Shown: positions 1-11,321, counted from the stretch's first letter. The stretch: 64,000 nucleotides of DNA from Aestuariivivens marinum (GCF_022662175.1 NZ_JAKMCR010000008.1:1-64000); one strand, 5' to 3'. The notes: generated by a model from the sequence alone, not told the origin. A program made the numbers and translations.

Positions 1-87
<87 letters not shown>

Positions 88-95
88 TTTTTGGA

Positions 96-127
96 AACCC
101 TTCACTATTTTTAGTGAAGGGTTTTTT
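96..127 (+). terminator. rRNA operon terminator
   Basis: A perfect inverted repeat (AACCCTTCACTA and TAGTGAAGGGTT) with a short T-rich loop is followed by a run of six T. It sits just after the 5S rRNA and would end the rRNA operon. It could also serve the minus-strand lipoprotein gene that ends at 143. Confidence 0.9.
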
Positions 128-142
128 GTTTAAGTTTCTATT

Positions 143-1078
143 TTATTCTATAATACTAAAAGTTTTAAACATCCCTTTAGATTTACTATTAGGGACTTCT
201 GCAATAAAAGCATAGTTGCCGGGCTCTAAGTTTACCTCAAAATATTGAATGTTACCTGTAAGGCCATTATTTACGCCACCTAAAAAGGTAACACCTTCAG
301 GAGCTGGGGAAATTAAACCTTTTGGGTTCATCCAATTCATCCAGGCTTCAAGTTCATCTAGGTTTGCATTATCACTTAACTTTACAAGATTCACATCATG
401 ACCAACAAAGTTTTCATGAACAATCTGATCCTTAAAAAACACTGATATAATATGGTTTCCTTTAGTGATTTCTTTGTTATATACAATTCCTTCTGTACTT
501 GAAATAGTAATATTAATATCAGCTTCTGGAGGTTGATTGCCACTATCTTCTTCTAGAATATAAAGTTCTTTTGCCATTCCCATAGAGGCATGAAACATAC
601 CATTTTCCATTTTTACATAGCATTCCATAATATGAAATCCTGGTTCAAGTTTAATGGTTACATTTGCAGTCATTCCAGGGGAAATTAAACCGGTACCCCC
701 AACAAATTTAACGTCTTGAAACCATTCTGGTAATGCGCCAAAAGCGTTCATTGCAGCATCCATATCTCCTTTCATAATGTACATCATACCGTCATCAAAA
801 GGTTTCATAACCTGAGATTTGATTGTATCTATAGTCTTGTCATCTGGATAATCATCAAACATTAAAAAATGGGGTTCGTTTGATTTGTTAATATATTTAA
901 ACGTATTCCATCCAGATTTAATGGTATCTACGCATACAAAATCCATTACATTGGTCACCACTTCAATACTGTTGTCGATTTTTTCTGTTGCTACAGAATG
1001 GTTTGTCTTCTCTTTTTTATCAGTTTTGCAGCTTATTATTAAAACAAAGGTTAGTGTTAATAGAATTTTTGTTTTCAT
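143..1078 (-). CDS. Lipoprotein with two cupredoxin-like domains
   Basis: A 311-residue protein with an N-terminal lipoprotein signal (hydrophobic segment ending in IISC, Cys about residue 17), so it should be an acylated envelope protein. The sequence looks like two copies of a plastocyanin-like fold. The first (about 40-180) has the spaced pattern NEPHF, then PGFHIMECYV, then FHASMGM, which would supply His, Cys, His and Met as blue-copper ligands. The second (about 190-311) has GHDV and PGNYAFIAEV, in which the Cys is replaced by Ala. I do not recognise a named family; the copper role is inference from the ligand pattern. Single gene, read towards the rRNA terminator. Confidence 0.7.
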   Translation of the reverse strand: MKTKILLTLTFVLIISCKTDKKEKTNHSVATEKIDNSIEVVTNVMDFVCVDTIKSGWNTFKYINKSNEPHFLMFDDYPDDKTIDTIKSQVMKPFDDGMMYIMKGDMDAAMNAFGALPEWFQDVKFVGGTGLISPGMTANVTIKLEPGFHIMECYVKMENGMFHASMGMAKELYILEEDSGNQPPEADINITISSTEGIVYNKEITKGNHIISVFFKDQIVHENFVGHDVNLVKLSDNANLDELEAWMNWMNPKGLISPAPEGVTFLGGVNNGLTGNIQYFEVNLEPGNYAFIAEVPNSKSKGMFKTFSIIE

Positions 1079-1353
1079 TTATTTAAATTTTATTGGTTTT
1101 ATATTTCATGAGAAATTAGCAAATAATCATTTCGGCTGATATCAACTTTTTGTTAAGACTCATTATAAATCAAATGTTTACATAAATATAATAAATAATT
1201 GTAAGTTATATTTTTTAGTGTACAATAAAGTGTGTTTTGATAAAGCAAGATTTATAAACTAATGTTTGGTCAGTTTTTTCTATTTTCGAGAAATTAATAA
1301 AACTTGCGTTACCACAGCTCTTAAAAACTATTGGAAATATTAATTAAGTATAA

Positions 1354-3033
1354 ATGAAACAAATTTTAATAATTATAAATACAGTTGTTTTAATTTCAAC
1401 TCAAAGTATTTTAGGACAGAGCAATAAAAAAGGAGGTGTTGCATTTGCTGAAGCATTGACTAAGGTATCCACTTCCAATGTTCCAGATGATCAAAAATTA
1501 CTTTTAGTTAGAAAGCTTATGCCTTATGCTACTACTGTAAACCAAAAGAAACAGATTATTGAGGCAGCAGGAAAAATAAAGACCTTTTTGGCACTGGTAT
1601 TTGTTTCAGAGTTTTTAGAAGACAAAGACTTATCCACTGCAGCATCTAATGCAGCAATAAACATCGCATTACCAACCCACGGAAAGAAAAATGGTTTAAG
1701 CGGTGTATTGGTTAAGGCTATTGTGTCTAGGAGCATTAATAATTTTACTGAAGTATATAGTGGATATAAGAAAGCTGATGTAAAAGAATTTTTAAAAAAT
1801 ATGCCAAAAGATGAAGGTTTTGTTTCCATTTTTAATGGAAAGGATTTAACGGGTTGGGAAGGATTGGTTAAAAACCCTATTGAAAGAAAAAAAATGTCTC
1901 AAGAAGAATTGGCACAGGCACAGGCAGAAGCTAATGAACAAATGCAAAAAGATTGGTTTGTTAAAGATGGTATAATTGGTTTTAAGGGAGAAGGCTATAA
2001 CAACATATGTACCATTAAGGATTATGGTGATTTTGAAATGCTTGTGGATTGGAAAATCACAAATGGAGGTGATAGCGGTATTTACCTTAGAGGGACACCG
2101 CAGGTACAGATTTGGGATATTGCAAGAACCAATGTGGGTGCGAAGGTTGGTAGTGGTGGCTTGTACAACAATCAAAAACATGAAAGTAAACCTCTTGTGG
2201 TAGCAGATAACCCTGTTGATGAATGGAATACCTTTCGTATAAAAATGGTTGGAGAACGTGTTACGGTTCATTTAAACGGTATTTTGGTTACCGATAATGT
2301 GCCCTTAGAAAATTATTGGGACCGTAGCAAAAAAATATTTCCAAAAGAGGCAATTGAACTACAGGCGCATGGTGAAGATCTTGGATTTAGAAATGTGTAT
2401 GTAAGGGAAATTATATCTGGAGGTAGTTTATTAACAAAATCAGAAAGAGAAGAAGGTTTTAAATCATTATTTAATGGTAAAGATTTAGATTATTGGGTTG
2501 GAAACAAAGACGTTTATGTTGTTGAGAATAATGAAATTGCTGTTAAACCAAAGCAGGGAGGTTACGGTAACTTGTTTACGGCTAATGAATATTCCGATTT
2601 TATTTTTCGCTTTGAGTTTAAATTAACACCAGGAGCCAATAATGGATTGGGAATTCATGCACCTCTTGAAGGTGATGCTGCATATGTAGGTAAAGAATTG
2701 CAGATATTGGACAATACGGCTCCAATTTATGCAAACTTAAAGCCGTATCAATATCATGGTTCAGTATATGGAATTATAGGAGCAAAGCGTGGGTTTTTAA
2801 ATCCCGTTGGGGAGTGGAACTATCAAGAAGTTATAGTAAAAGGCGATGCTATTAAAATTACGCTTAATGGTGTTGTAATTGTTGAAGGAAACATTAATGA
2901 AGCAACAAAAAATGGTACTGCAGATGGTAAAGACCATCCTGGACTAAAGCGAGACAAAGGACATATTGGATTTTTGGGGCATGGCTCTGAACTTTGGTTT
3001 CGAAATATTAGAATTAAAGATTTAGCACCCTAA
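1354..3033 (+). CDS. Secreted protein with two DUF1080 domains
   Basis: A 559-residue exported protein (signal peptide about residues 1-21). After an alpha-helical N-terminal part (about 25-150, repeat-like helices) come two tandem DUF1080 domains, now called 3-keto-disaccharide hydrolase, a concanavalin-like fold. Each opens with the same motif: GFVSIFNGKDLTGW (about 165) and GFKSLFNGKDLDYW (about 370). Members of the family act on 3-keto-glycosides or bind glycans in the periplasm. Both copies keep the DSGIYLRG or NNGLGIHAP-type block of the family. No other sugar genes lie beside it, so the substrate cannot be inferred. Confidence 0.85.
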   Translation: MKQILIIINTVVLISTQSILGQSNKKGGVAFAEALTKVSTSNVPDDQKLLLVRKLMPYATTVNQKKQIIEAAGKIKTFLALVFVSEFLEDKDLSTAASNAAINIALPTHGKKNGLSGVLVKAIVSRSINNFTEVYSGYKKADVKEFLKNMPKDEGFVSIFNGKDLTGWEGLVKNPIERKKMSQEELAQAQAEANEQMQKDWFVKDGIIGFKGEGYNNICTIKDYGDFEMLVDWKITNGGDSGIYLRGTPQVQIWDIARTNVGAKVGSGGLYNNQKHESKPLVVADNPVDEWNTFRIKMVGERVTVHLNGILVTDNVPLENYWDRSKKIFPKEAIELQAHGEDLGFRNVYVREIISGGSLLTKSEREEGFKSLFNGKDLDYWVGNKDVYVVENNEIAVKPKQGGYGNLFTANEYSDFIFRFEFKLTPGANNGLGIHAPLEGDAAYVGKELQILDNTAPIYANLKPYQYHGSVYGIIGAKRGFLNPVGEWNYQEVIVKGDAIKITLNGVVIVEGNINEATKNGTADGKDHPGLKRDKGHIGFLGHGSELWFRNIRIKDLAP

Positions 3034-3329
3034 AATAAAAAATTTGTAGCCTGTTTAGATTTTAATTATTGGTTCGAGTTTGAGAGTAATAAATGATTTG
3101 CGCGCTTATTTCCTAAATATTTATGCTTTATAAGGCATTGAAGACTGTTTGCATGTGCAACTTTATTAAAAGTTATAGTATTTTAGGAATTAATTCTTGT
3201 CTAGGGACTTATATGGTTTGTACTTTATTATAGTGTTAAAGACTTGTCAAGATTTTAATGTAAGTTTGTTTCTTTTTTTAGACTAAAACCATAAATTTTT
3301 TGTTAAATAAAATTAGTATTTTAGTCTTT
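3034..3329. other. Intergenic region without recognised feature
   Basis: About 300 AT-rich bases between the DUF1080 gene and the DinB-like gene. I found no RNA gene, no convincing hairpin terminator and no coding pattern. The promoter of the downstream gene must lie here but no complete -33/-7 pair is visible. Confidence 0.5.
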
Positions 3330-3830
3330 ATGAACATTATTATCCAATCAACACTAAAAACACTTCAAAAATCAAAATATTTATTATTGAATTTGGATGA
3401 TGCCACTTTAGACAACAAATCTATTTCGCCTTATTACTCCAGTATTGGAGGGCATGTTCGCCATATCTTGGATTTCTATGACTGTATTTTGAATAGTAAT
3501 GAAGGTCATAAAGTTGATTTAACAGCTAGAAAGAGAAGTAAAAATGTTGAAACTTGTTGTCAGCATGCTATGGGTTACTTGGAGCATATTATTGTTAAAC
3601 TTGAAAACTTTGATAGAAATATTGAAGATCAAGTTACAGTTAATGACGATTTAGGAGTTGGGGTAATTGAAATGCCTTATACCTATGCTGCTTTGTTTGC
3701 CCAAGCCAATAGCCATACCATACACCATTACGCCATTATTAGTTATATTTTGGATCGTCTAAATATTGTTATAAATGATACTGATTTTGGGTATAACCCA
3801 ACAACTCCAAAAGCACCTAATCTTAATTAG
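3330..3830 (+). CDS. DinB-like four-helix protein
   Basis: A 166-residue cytosolic protein resembling the DinB/YfiT fold: a four-helix bundle with His residues that can form a metal site, here GGHVRHILDFYDC (about 35-48) and HTIHHYAIISYIL near the C terminus. The family includes metal-dependent thiol S-transferases; the reaction of this member is unknown. The ATG at 3330 is preferred to the TTG at 3300 because family members start a few residues before the first helix. The 3' end overlaps by 8 bp, tail to tail, with the DUF6095 gene. Confidence 0.75.
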   Translation: MNIIIQSTLKTLQKSKYLLLNLDDATLDNKSISPYYSSIGGHVRHILDFYDCILNSNEGHKVDLTARKRSKNVETCCQHAMGYLEHIIVKLENFDRNIEDQVTVNDDLGVGVIEMPYTYAALFAQANSHTIHHYAIISYILDRLNIVINDTDFGYNPTTPKAPNLN

Positions 3831-4065
3831 AACTTTTTTTAAACATACTATCTAAAATTGTATTAATTCCCTTATAGGCTAGGTATAATGCCAAGCAGCA
3901 AAGTACAATGGCTATTATTAGAATAACCATATCAATAGGAGGTTTTATTTTTGTTTGTGAAATGTAAATGAGTGAAGGGCCAGAAAACATGCATGCTAAA
4001 GCGCCCCCCATTAGTTTAAGTCCTTTTAAAAGAATATTTTTATCCGTTCTTTTGATATTTGTCAT
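3823..4065 (-). CDS. DUF6095 small membrane protein
   Basis: An 80-residue protein with two predicted membrane helices (about 14-32 and 43-65) joined by a short polar loop and a basic tail. It matches DUF6095, a small family that in Flavobacteriaceae typically follows murQ. Its start overlaps the murQ 3' end by 26 bp, so the two are translated from one transcript. The function is not known; the pairing suggests an envelope or cell-wall-recycling link. Confidence 0.75.
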   Translation of the reverse strand: MTNIKRTDKNILLKGLKLMGGALACMFSGPSLIYISQTKIKPPIDMVILIIAIVLCCLALYLAYKGINTILDSMFKKSSN

Positions 4066-4870
4066 TATAATGTTGAATTGCTAATCGAACACTTCCAAAT
4101 TTATTTAAAAGCTTTTGTGCTTCACCTAAAGGAATGTTAAGCTCTTTCATTACCATTTTGGTTCCTCTACCCACAAGTTTGTCATTGCTTAATTGCATGT
4201 CTACCATTTTATTGCCCTTTATATGGCCTAGTTGTATCATTGTAGTAGTAGTAATCATGTTGAGGACTAGTTTTTGTGCGGTACCAGCTTTCATCCTAGA
4301 ACTTCCGGTAACAAATTCGGGGCCAACAATAACTTCAATGGGATATTGAGCTGTATTTGATAAGGGACTGTTGTGATTACAAGTTATACAGCCAGTAATA
4401 ATATTATTTTCGTTACATTTTTTTAGTGCCCCAATAACATAAGGTGTGGTTCCTGAGGCGGCAATTCCAACAACAACATCTTTACTTGAAATATTATAGG
4501 CTTTAAGGTCTTTCCAACCTTGGGTGGTTGAATCTTCAGCAAATTCAACAGAGTTTCTAATGGCTGTATCACCACCAGCAATCAATCCAATAACCAAGTT
4601 GCGAGATACACCATAAGTTGGTGGACATTCTGAAGCATCCAAAATACCCAAACGACCACTGGTTCCAGCACCCGTATAGAATAAACGACCACCATTACTT
4701 AATTGTTTTACAATTTTTTGTATTAACAGTTCAATTTGTGGGAGTGCTTTTTCAACTGCAATAGGAACAGTTTTGTCTTCGTTATTTATATTTTGAAGCA
4801 ACTCTTTTACACTCATTTTTTCAAGATGATTGTAGTTGGAATCCTGTTCAGTTGTTTTTATAAAATCCAT
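4040..4870 (-). CDS. murQ: N-acetylmuramic acid 6-phosphate etherase
   Basis: Cleaves the D-lactyl ether of MurNAc 6-phosphate to give GlcNAc 6-phosphate and lactate in cell-wall recycling. The SIS fold is clear: GRLFYTGAGTSGRLGILDASECPPTYG near residue 60-90 holds the sugar-phosphate loop and the catalytic Glu, and the later VVVGIAASGTTPYV and FVTGSSRMKAGTAQKL blocks are diagnostic. It is 276 residues, a little shorter at the C terminus than the usual 300. The ATG at 4870 is chosen over 4879 because a TACTTTTG -7-like box covers 4877-4884. Other recycling genes are not in this window. Confidence 0.95.
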   Translation of the reverse strand: MDFIKTTEQDSNYNHLEKMSVKELLQNINNEDKTVPIAVEKALPQIELLIQKIVKQLSNGGRLFYTGAGTSGRLGILDASECPPTYGVSRNLVIGLIAGGDTAIRNSVEFAEDSTTQGWKDLKAYNISSKDVVVGIAASGTTPYVIGALKKCNENNIITGCITCNHNSPLSNTAQYPIEVIVGPEFVTGSSRMKAGTAQKLVLNMITTTTMIQLGHIKGNKMVDMQLSNDKLVGRGTKMVMKELNIPLGEAQKLLNKFGSVRLAIQHYNDKYQKNG

Positions 4871-5025
4871 ACTCCACAAAAGTACATGAATTTTTTCATT
4901 TAAAAATTCTCCAAAACTAAATGAAAATATATATTAACTTTCTAGTAAATGAGTAAAGTCAAACCAAGTGTGAATTTTCCATAAAATATTTAGGATAACT
5001 ATTTTATCAATGATTATCTGTAAAA

Positions 5026-5841
5026 TTATTTTATGTCATAAGTGAAAGTATCTACCTGTGAAGCCCTAAAGTAGCCCAAAGGATAATTTTTAGGATTAGT
5101 TTCGTTTATACAATTACCCCTTACTGTTGCTGGTTGTACTTCAAAGGGATCACCAGATTCTTCATCAGATTGTTGCAGAAGTATGCTCAAATACTCAAAA
5201 AACTGTTTTGAAATTCCATAGTTTCTTATTTCAAGTATATCTCCAGTTTCTAAATCTTCTTCTGAGTGGAAAGCAAATATTTGATTGCCGTCTGTGAACT
5301 CATCATCATAAACTTCCAGACTTACTATGTTTGTTGAAGTGTTTATAAATTCAAAAAGATAATAATTATTGATTCCTTTGGGGTCCGTGTAATAAGCTTC
5401 AATTTCTGTTTCATTACCACTAAAGCCTCCATCGTTTTTTTGTTCTACATATTCAATTGAACTAACCGGCATGAGTTGTTCTGTAGCGGTAAAAGTTTCT
5501 TTATTGTAGATAATGGTTAAGTGGTATATGCCGTTAATTTCTGGAACAAAGGAGTCATTTTTGTAAACACCTGTTAGCCCTTCTTCAATGAAATTGTAAG
5601 TATTGTTAAATGCATCGGATACTACTACGGTTGCTCCAGTAGCTGGGGGTACATCATCGTTAAAAAAAGGTGCGGTCAATGTCAATTTTACAAATTGTAA
5701 GTTTCCCGTGGTTCCATTAACCCAGTTTATGTTTGCATCTATAACCAATCTTGGGTCGGTGGTTTTTAAATCTACATCTATAACATCTTCACAAGACGAA
5801 AAACTAATAACCAATATCATTATATAGATTAATTTTTCCAT
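5026..5841 (-). CDS. DUF4249 lipoprotein
   Basis: A 271-residue lipoprotein (signal ending in ISFSSC, Cys about residue 17) of the DUF4249 family. The typical start of the mature protein, CEDVIDVDL, and the following beta-rich segment (VVVSDAFNNTYNF and similar) fit. In Bacteroidota these genes stand directly after a TonB-dependent receptor, as here: only 3 bp separate it from the receptor gene. It probably sits on the outer membrane as the surface or periplasmic partner of that receptor. The substrate is not known. Confidence 0.9.
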   Translation of the reverse strand: MEKLIYIMILVISFSSCEDVIDVDLKTTDPRLVIDANINWVNGTTGNLQFVKLTLTAPFFNDDVPPATGATVVVSDAFNNTYNFIEEGLTGVYKNDSFVPEINGIYHLTIIYNKETFTATEQLMPVSSIEYVEQKNDGGFSGNETEIEAYYTDPKGINNYYLFEFINTSTNIVSLEVYDDEFTDGNQIFAFHSEEDLETGDILEIRNYGISKQFFEYLSILLQQSDEESGDPFEVQPATVRGNCINETNPKNYPLGYFRASQVDTFTYDIK

Positions 5842-5844
5842 GAG

Positions 5845-8220
5845 CTAAAACTTAAAATTGTAGGATATAGAAGGGACGACCCCAAATATTGATAAGCGGT
5901 TAGCTTCATTTTTGCCATTATCCTGATTTCTTCTAAAAGCGATTGACGCAGCATTTCTTCTATTATACAAATTATAGATTCCAAATGTCCAATAACTTTT
6001 CCAACCATTAGTTTTATCTGGTTTTGGGGTATATCTTGCTGAAATATCAATACGGTGGTATGAAGGTAATCTATCAGTATTTCTGTCATTATAGTTTGGA
6101 ATGGTTATACCATTAAATTCATATTGACCATTAGGAAAGGTAGTTGGTTGCCCTGTTTGAAATATAAAGTTGGAGTTTAGTTTCCATTTTCCATTCAATT
6201 CATAACTGCCTGTAACAGATAAATCGTGTGTTTTGTCAAAAGGTGTTTTATACCAATGTCCATTGTTAATTCCAGATTCTTGTGATGTTCTACCTTTGGT
6301 TTGCTGTTCTGATTTTGATAGGGTATAGGCTAGCCAACCTTTAAGGCGGCCTTCGTTTTTTCTTAAAAGGAGTTCAAGGCCATAAGCTCTTGCCCTGCCA
6401 TTTAAAATCACCTGTTCTATAGCGTTATTGGCTACTAAATCGGCACCATCAATGTAATTGATCCTGTTTTTAACGGTTTTAAAAAAACTTTCGATTTCCA
6501 ATGTATAGTTGCTTTCTTTGAAATTTGTAAAAAATCCTACTGCAAATTGATCCAACAATTGGGGTTTGACATATTTTCCACTAGGTGTCCAGACATCCAA
6601 TGGGGTGGGTGAGTTTGTATTGGACAGTAGGTGTAAGTATTGACTCATCCTATTGTAGCTTGCTTTAATGGAATTTTTAGCATTGATCTGGTATGCTAAT
6701 GAAGCACGGGGTTCTATATTTAAAAACTTAGCAATTACATCACTGCGTTTAAAAATTTCTACGTCTATTGGATCTGCTTTTTCATAGATTTGAAAGTTAT
6801 CGTTAAATAGGACTGGTTGGTCGTTTTCATAAACGTTTAATTCGTTTTGTCCCATTCGATGAAAAGTACTTAAGCGTAATCCGTATGAAAGGGAAAATTC
6901 ATCAGACACTTGATGATTGGTATCTAAATAAATAGCATTTTCTAAAGCATATTTATCGGTAAGCTTAAACGGGTTTATCCCAGAGGATTCTGTAGTTGGT
7001 TTTATATCTCCTGGATTAAACTTATAATAAATGCTATTTAAACCATATTGAAGTTTAAATTTATTATTTAGGTAATGCTTAAAGTCGTATTTCAAATTGA
7101 AGTTTTTAATACCCGAAACCCAGTCGAATTCTACAAAGTTTAGCTTTAAATCGTAATCATAGTTGGAGTAAATCAAAGATAAATTGGAAAATACTTTATC
7201 TGAAAACAAGTGGTTCCATCTAAAGTTAAAAACAGCATTGCCGTATGAGTTTTCGAATGAATCTTGGATTCTAAAAACATCACGACCAAAATAACCAGAT
7301 AAGTAAATATTGTTTCTGTTGTTTATTTTGTAGCTCAATTTTGTGTTTAAATCGTAGAAATAAGCAACATTATCTAAGTCAAAAAGCGGTAAAAATAAGT
7401 GGGCGTAACTGGATCGGCCTCCAAAAAGAAACGATCCTTTTTCTTTTTTAAGAGGTCCTTCTGCCAAGAGTCTACTAGATACTAAACCAAGGCCTCCGTT
7501 CATATGAAAGGCTTTGCTGTTACCTTCCTTTTGATAAATATCTAAGACCGAAGATACCCGTCCTCCATATCGCGCTGGAATACCTCCTTTATACAAGCGA
7601 AGGTCCTTAATCGCATCTGGATTAAATACTGAAAAAAACCCGAATAAATGTGACGAATTATAAATAGTAGCTTCATCCAGAAGTATTAAATTTTGATCAG
7701 TTGCACCACCCCTTACATTGAATCCGGATGAGCCTTCGCCGGTATTTGTAACACCGGGTAGCAAGGTAATGGCCTTAATGATATCGGCTTCCCCCAAAAC
7801 TACCGGAATATCCTTTATGGTATTGGCAGATAGCCTATTGATACTCATTTGGGGCGTTTTAATATTTAGCCTTTCAATATCTTCTGTAATAATGATTTCA
7901 TCTAAGTTTTCGAGGGACTCCGTTAAACTGAAATTTTTTACAATATTTTCAGATAATGTTAGTGTTTCAGAAATTGTTTTGAATCCTAGATAGCTAATAA
8001 CTATGTTGTAAGTGCCTTTTGGCAATGTAATGGAATAAAAACCATATTCGTTTGTCGTGGTTCCAGATTGTATTTCTGGAAAAATAACATTTACACCTAT
8101 TAAGGTTTCGTTACTATTCTTTTCTGAAATGGTTCCACTTATGGTAAATTTCTCTTGAGCATTTAACAACAAATTATTTAAAATGAATAGCGAAATAAAC
8201 CACAAAAGGATTTTATGCAT
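5845..8220 (-). CDS. TonB-dependent outer-membrane receptor
   Basis: A 791-residue receptor: signal peptide (1-21), a carboxypeptidase-regulatory-like beta domain (about 25-110, with NEYGFYSITLPKGTYN), a plug domain (about 120-230, with GEGSSGFNVRGGATDQNL and YKGGIPARYGGR), then a long beta barrel ending in aromatic SYNFKF. It should import an energy-costly substrate across the outer membrane using TonB. The DUF4249 gene follows in the same operon. The family is broad, and nothing in the context names the ligand. A terminator for icd lies just upstream, so the promoter must lie within about 25 bp of the start codon; none is clear. Confidence 0.93.
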   Translation of the reverse strand: MHKILLWFISLFILNNLLLNAQEKFTISGTISEKNSNETLIGVNVIFPEIQSGTTTNEYGFYSITLPKGTYNIVISYLGFKTISETLTLSENIVKNFSLTESLENLDEIIITEDIERLNIKTPQMSINRLSANTIKDIPVVLGEADIIKAITLLPGVTNTGEGSSGFNVRGGATDQNLILLDEATIYNSSHLFGFFSVFNPDAIKDLRLYKGGIPARYGGRVSSVLDIYQKEGNSKAFHMNGGLGLVSSRLLAEGPLKKEKGSFLFGGRSSYAHLFLPLFDLDNVAYFYDLNTKLSYKINNRNNIYLSGYFGRDVFRIQDSFENSYGNAVFNFRWNHLFSDKVFSNLSLIYSNYDYDLKLNFVEFDWVSGIKNFNLKYDFKHYLNNKFKLQYGLNSIYYKFNPGDIKPTTESSGINPFKLTDKYALENAIYLDTNHQVSDEFSLSYGLRLSTFHRMGQNELNVYENDQPVLFNDNFQIYEKADPIDVEIFKRSDVIAKFLNIEPRASLAYQINAKNSIKASYNRMSQYLHLLSNTNSPTPLDVWTPSGKYVKPQLLDQFAVGFFTNFKESNYTLEIESFFKTVKNRINYIDGADLVANNAIEQVILNGRARAYGLELLLRKNEGRLKGWLAYTLSKSEQQTKGRTSQESGINNGHWYKTPFDKTHDLSVTGSYELNGKWKLNSNFIFQTGQPTTFPNGQYEFNGITIPNYNDRNTDRLPSYHRIDISARYTPKPDKTNGWKSYWTFGIYNLYNRRNAASIAFRRNQDNGKNEANRLSIFGVVPSISYNFKF

Positions 8221-8246
8221 GAATTTTTTTGATAAAAATATAAAAA

Positions 8247-8272
8247 AAGCCCCATTACAGGGGCTTTTAAAC
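8247..8272 (-). terminator. Terminator after icd
   Basis: AAAAGCCCCTGTAATGGGGCTTTTTTT on the minus strand: a perfect seven- to eight-base stem with a short loop and a T run. It stands 18 bp beyond the icd stop codon and separates icd from the TonB receptor operon. Confidence 0.9.
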
Positions 8273-8289
8273 TTAACTTTATATTTTAT

Positions 8290-10702
<2,413 letters not shown>

Positions 10703-10750
10703 AAAATACAAAAGCCATATCATGGTAGAATTTACTACTTTGACATGGCT
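10703..10750 (-). terminator. Terminator of the candidate structured RNA
   Basis: On the minus strand the arms AGCCAT..TCA and TGA..ATGGCT, with an inner GTAG/CTAC stem, form a long hairpin followed by TTTTGTATTTTTA. It fits an intrinsic terminator for transcription coming from the rplS side. Confidence 0.7.
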
Positions 10751-11242
10751 TTCTTTGAAATAACTTTCATTGACCTGTTTGGTATTACTACCAAAATCGA
10801 TTCAAATTTTCATCAAATCTTTTCAATTCAAGTGCTGTTATTTCAATGAAGCATTTGTGTAATTTTCAAAATGTATTGACCTATTACTCGAAATGCTCCC
10901 GGTTAATTGTTTTTCTTGATGCTTGTTTAACTATACATTCGCTTTCACGTTTGAATAGCCCCCAAGCATTGTCCTTAAAACAGTACTACTGTTTTTTTGG
11001 ACTTTCAACTACACGAGTTGCCATTTGCTTTCGCACTTGGGACTTTTTGTAGTATCATGGCGCTCTGCTAACACACGCATACACATGGCGCATCCAACCT
11101 CAAAAAACAATTAAATTTAAAGAACGTTACTTTAAATAAGAATCTCAGCAAATTCATTTTTTAAATGAAACCAAACGAGTTTGTCATTGATTCTTATGCT
11201 AAGATAAATTAAGAATTTAAATTCGCAAATTTTTTATCTTGC
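10703..11242 (-). ncRNA. Candidate large structured RNA, unknown family
   Basis: No believable protein is encoded here, but the stretch is filled with perfect stems. Window coordinates of paired arms: 11201-11207/11234-11240; 11136-11144/11189-11197 (9 bp) enclosing 11153-11159/11163-11169; 11115-11122/11130-11137 (8 bp); 11008-11013/11048-11053 enclosing a hairpin at 11021-11040; 10977-10983/10989-10995 inside 10971-10974/10999-11002; 10919-10925/10963-10969; 10850-10856/10891-10897; 10755-10764/10837-10846 (10 bp) enclosing 10778-10784/10789-10795. Read on the minus strand three hairpins close on GNRA loops (GAAA, GAAA, GTAA) and some pairs become G-U wobbles, so the minus strand is the transcript. 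An intrinsic terminator ends it. The 5' end is uncertain. No tmRNA, RNase P, 6S or group II domain V signature was found. Confidence 0.6.
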
Positions 11243-11287
11243 TAAATATCAACTGCTTATCAACCAAGGTTATTAACAATGGTTAAT

Positions 11288-11321
11288 AAAAAAAGAGCCT
11301 TGATTTTTCAAGACTCTTTTA
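11288..11321 (-). terminator. rplS terminator
   Basis: Minus-strand hairpin AAAAGAGTCTTGA / TCAAGGCTCTTTT with a loop of A, followed by a run of seven T, 25 bases after the rplS stop codon. A further perfect hairpin (11270-11277/11282-11289) lies directly beyond it. Confidence 0.9.

Noticed and set aside
10846-11052. A 68-codon plus-strand frame inside the rplS-icd gap
   Set aside because: No family-like pattern, many Cys and Ser from runs of T-rich DNA, and it lies across stems of the candidate RNA on the other strand; better explained as chance.
10703-11242. Group II intron, tmRNA or RNase P RNA as the identity of the structured region
   Set aside because: No domain V (AGC...GAAA...GGTTC), no reverse transcriptase, no tRNA-like ends, and none of the conserved RNase P segments were found.
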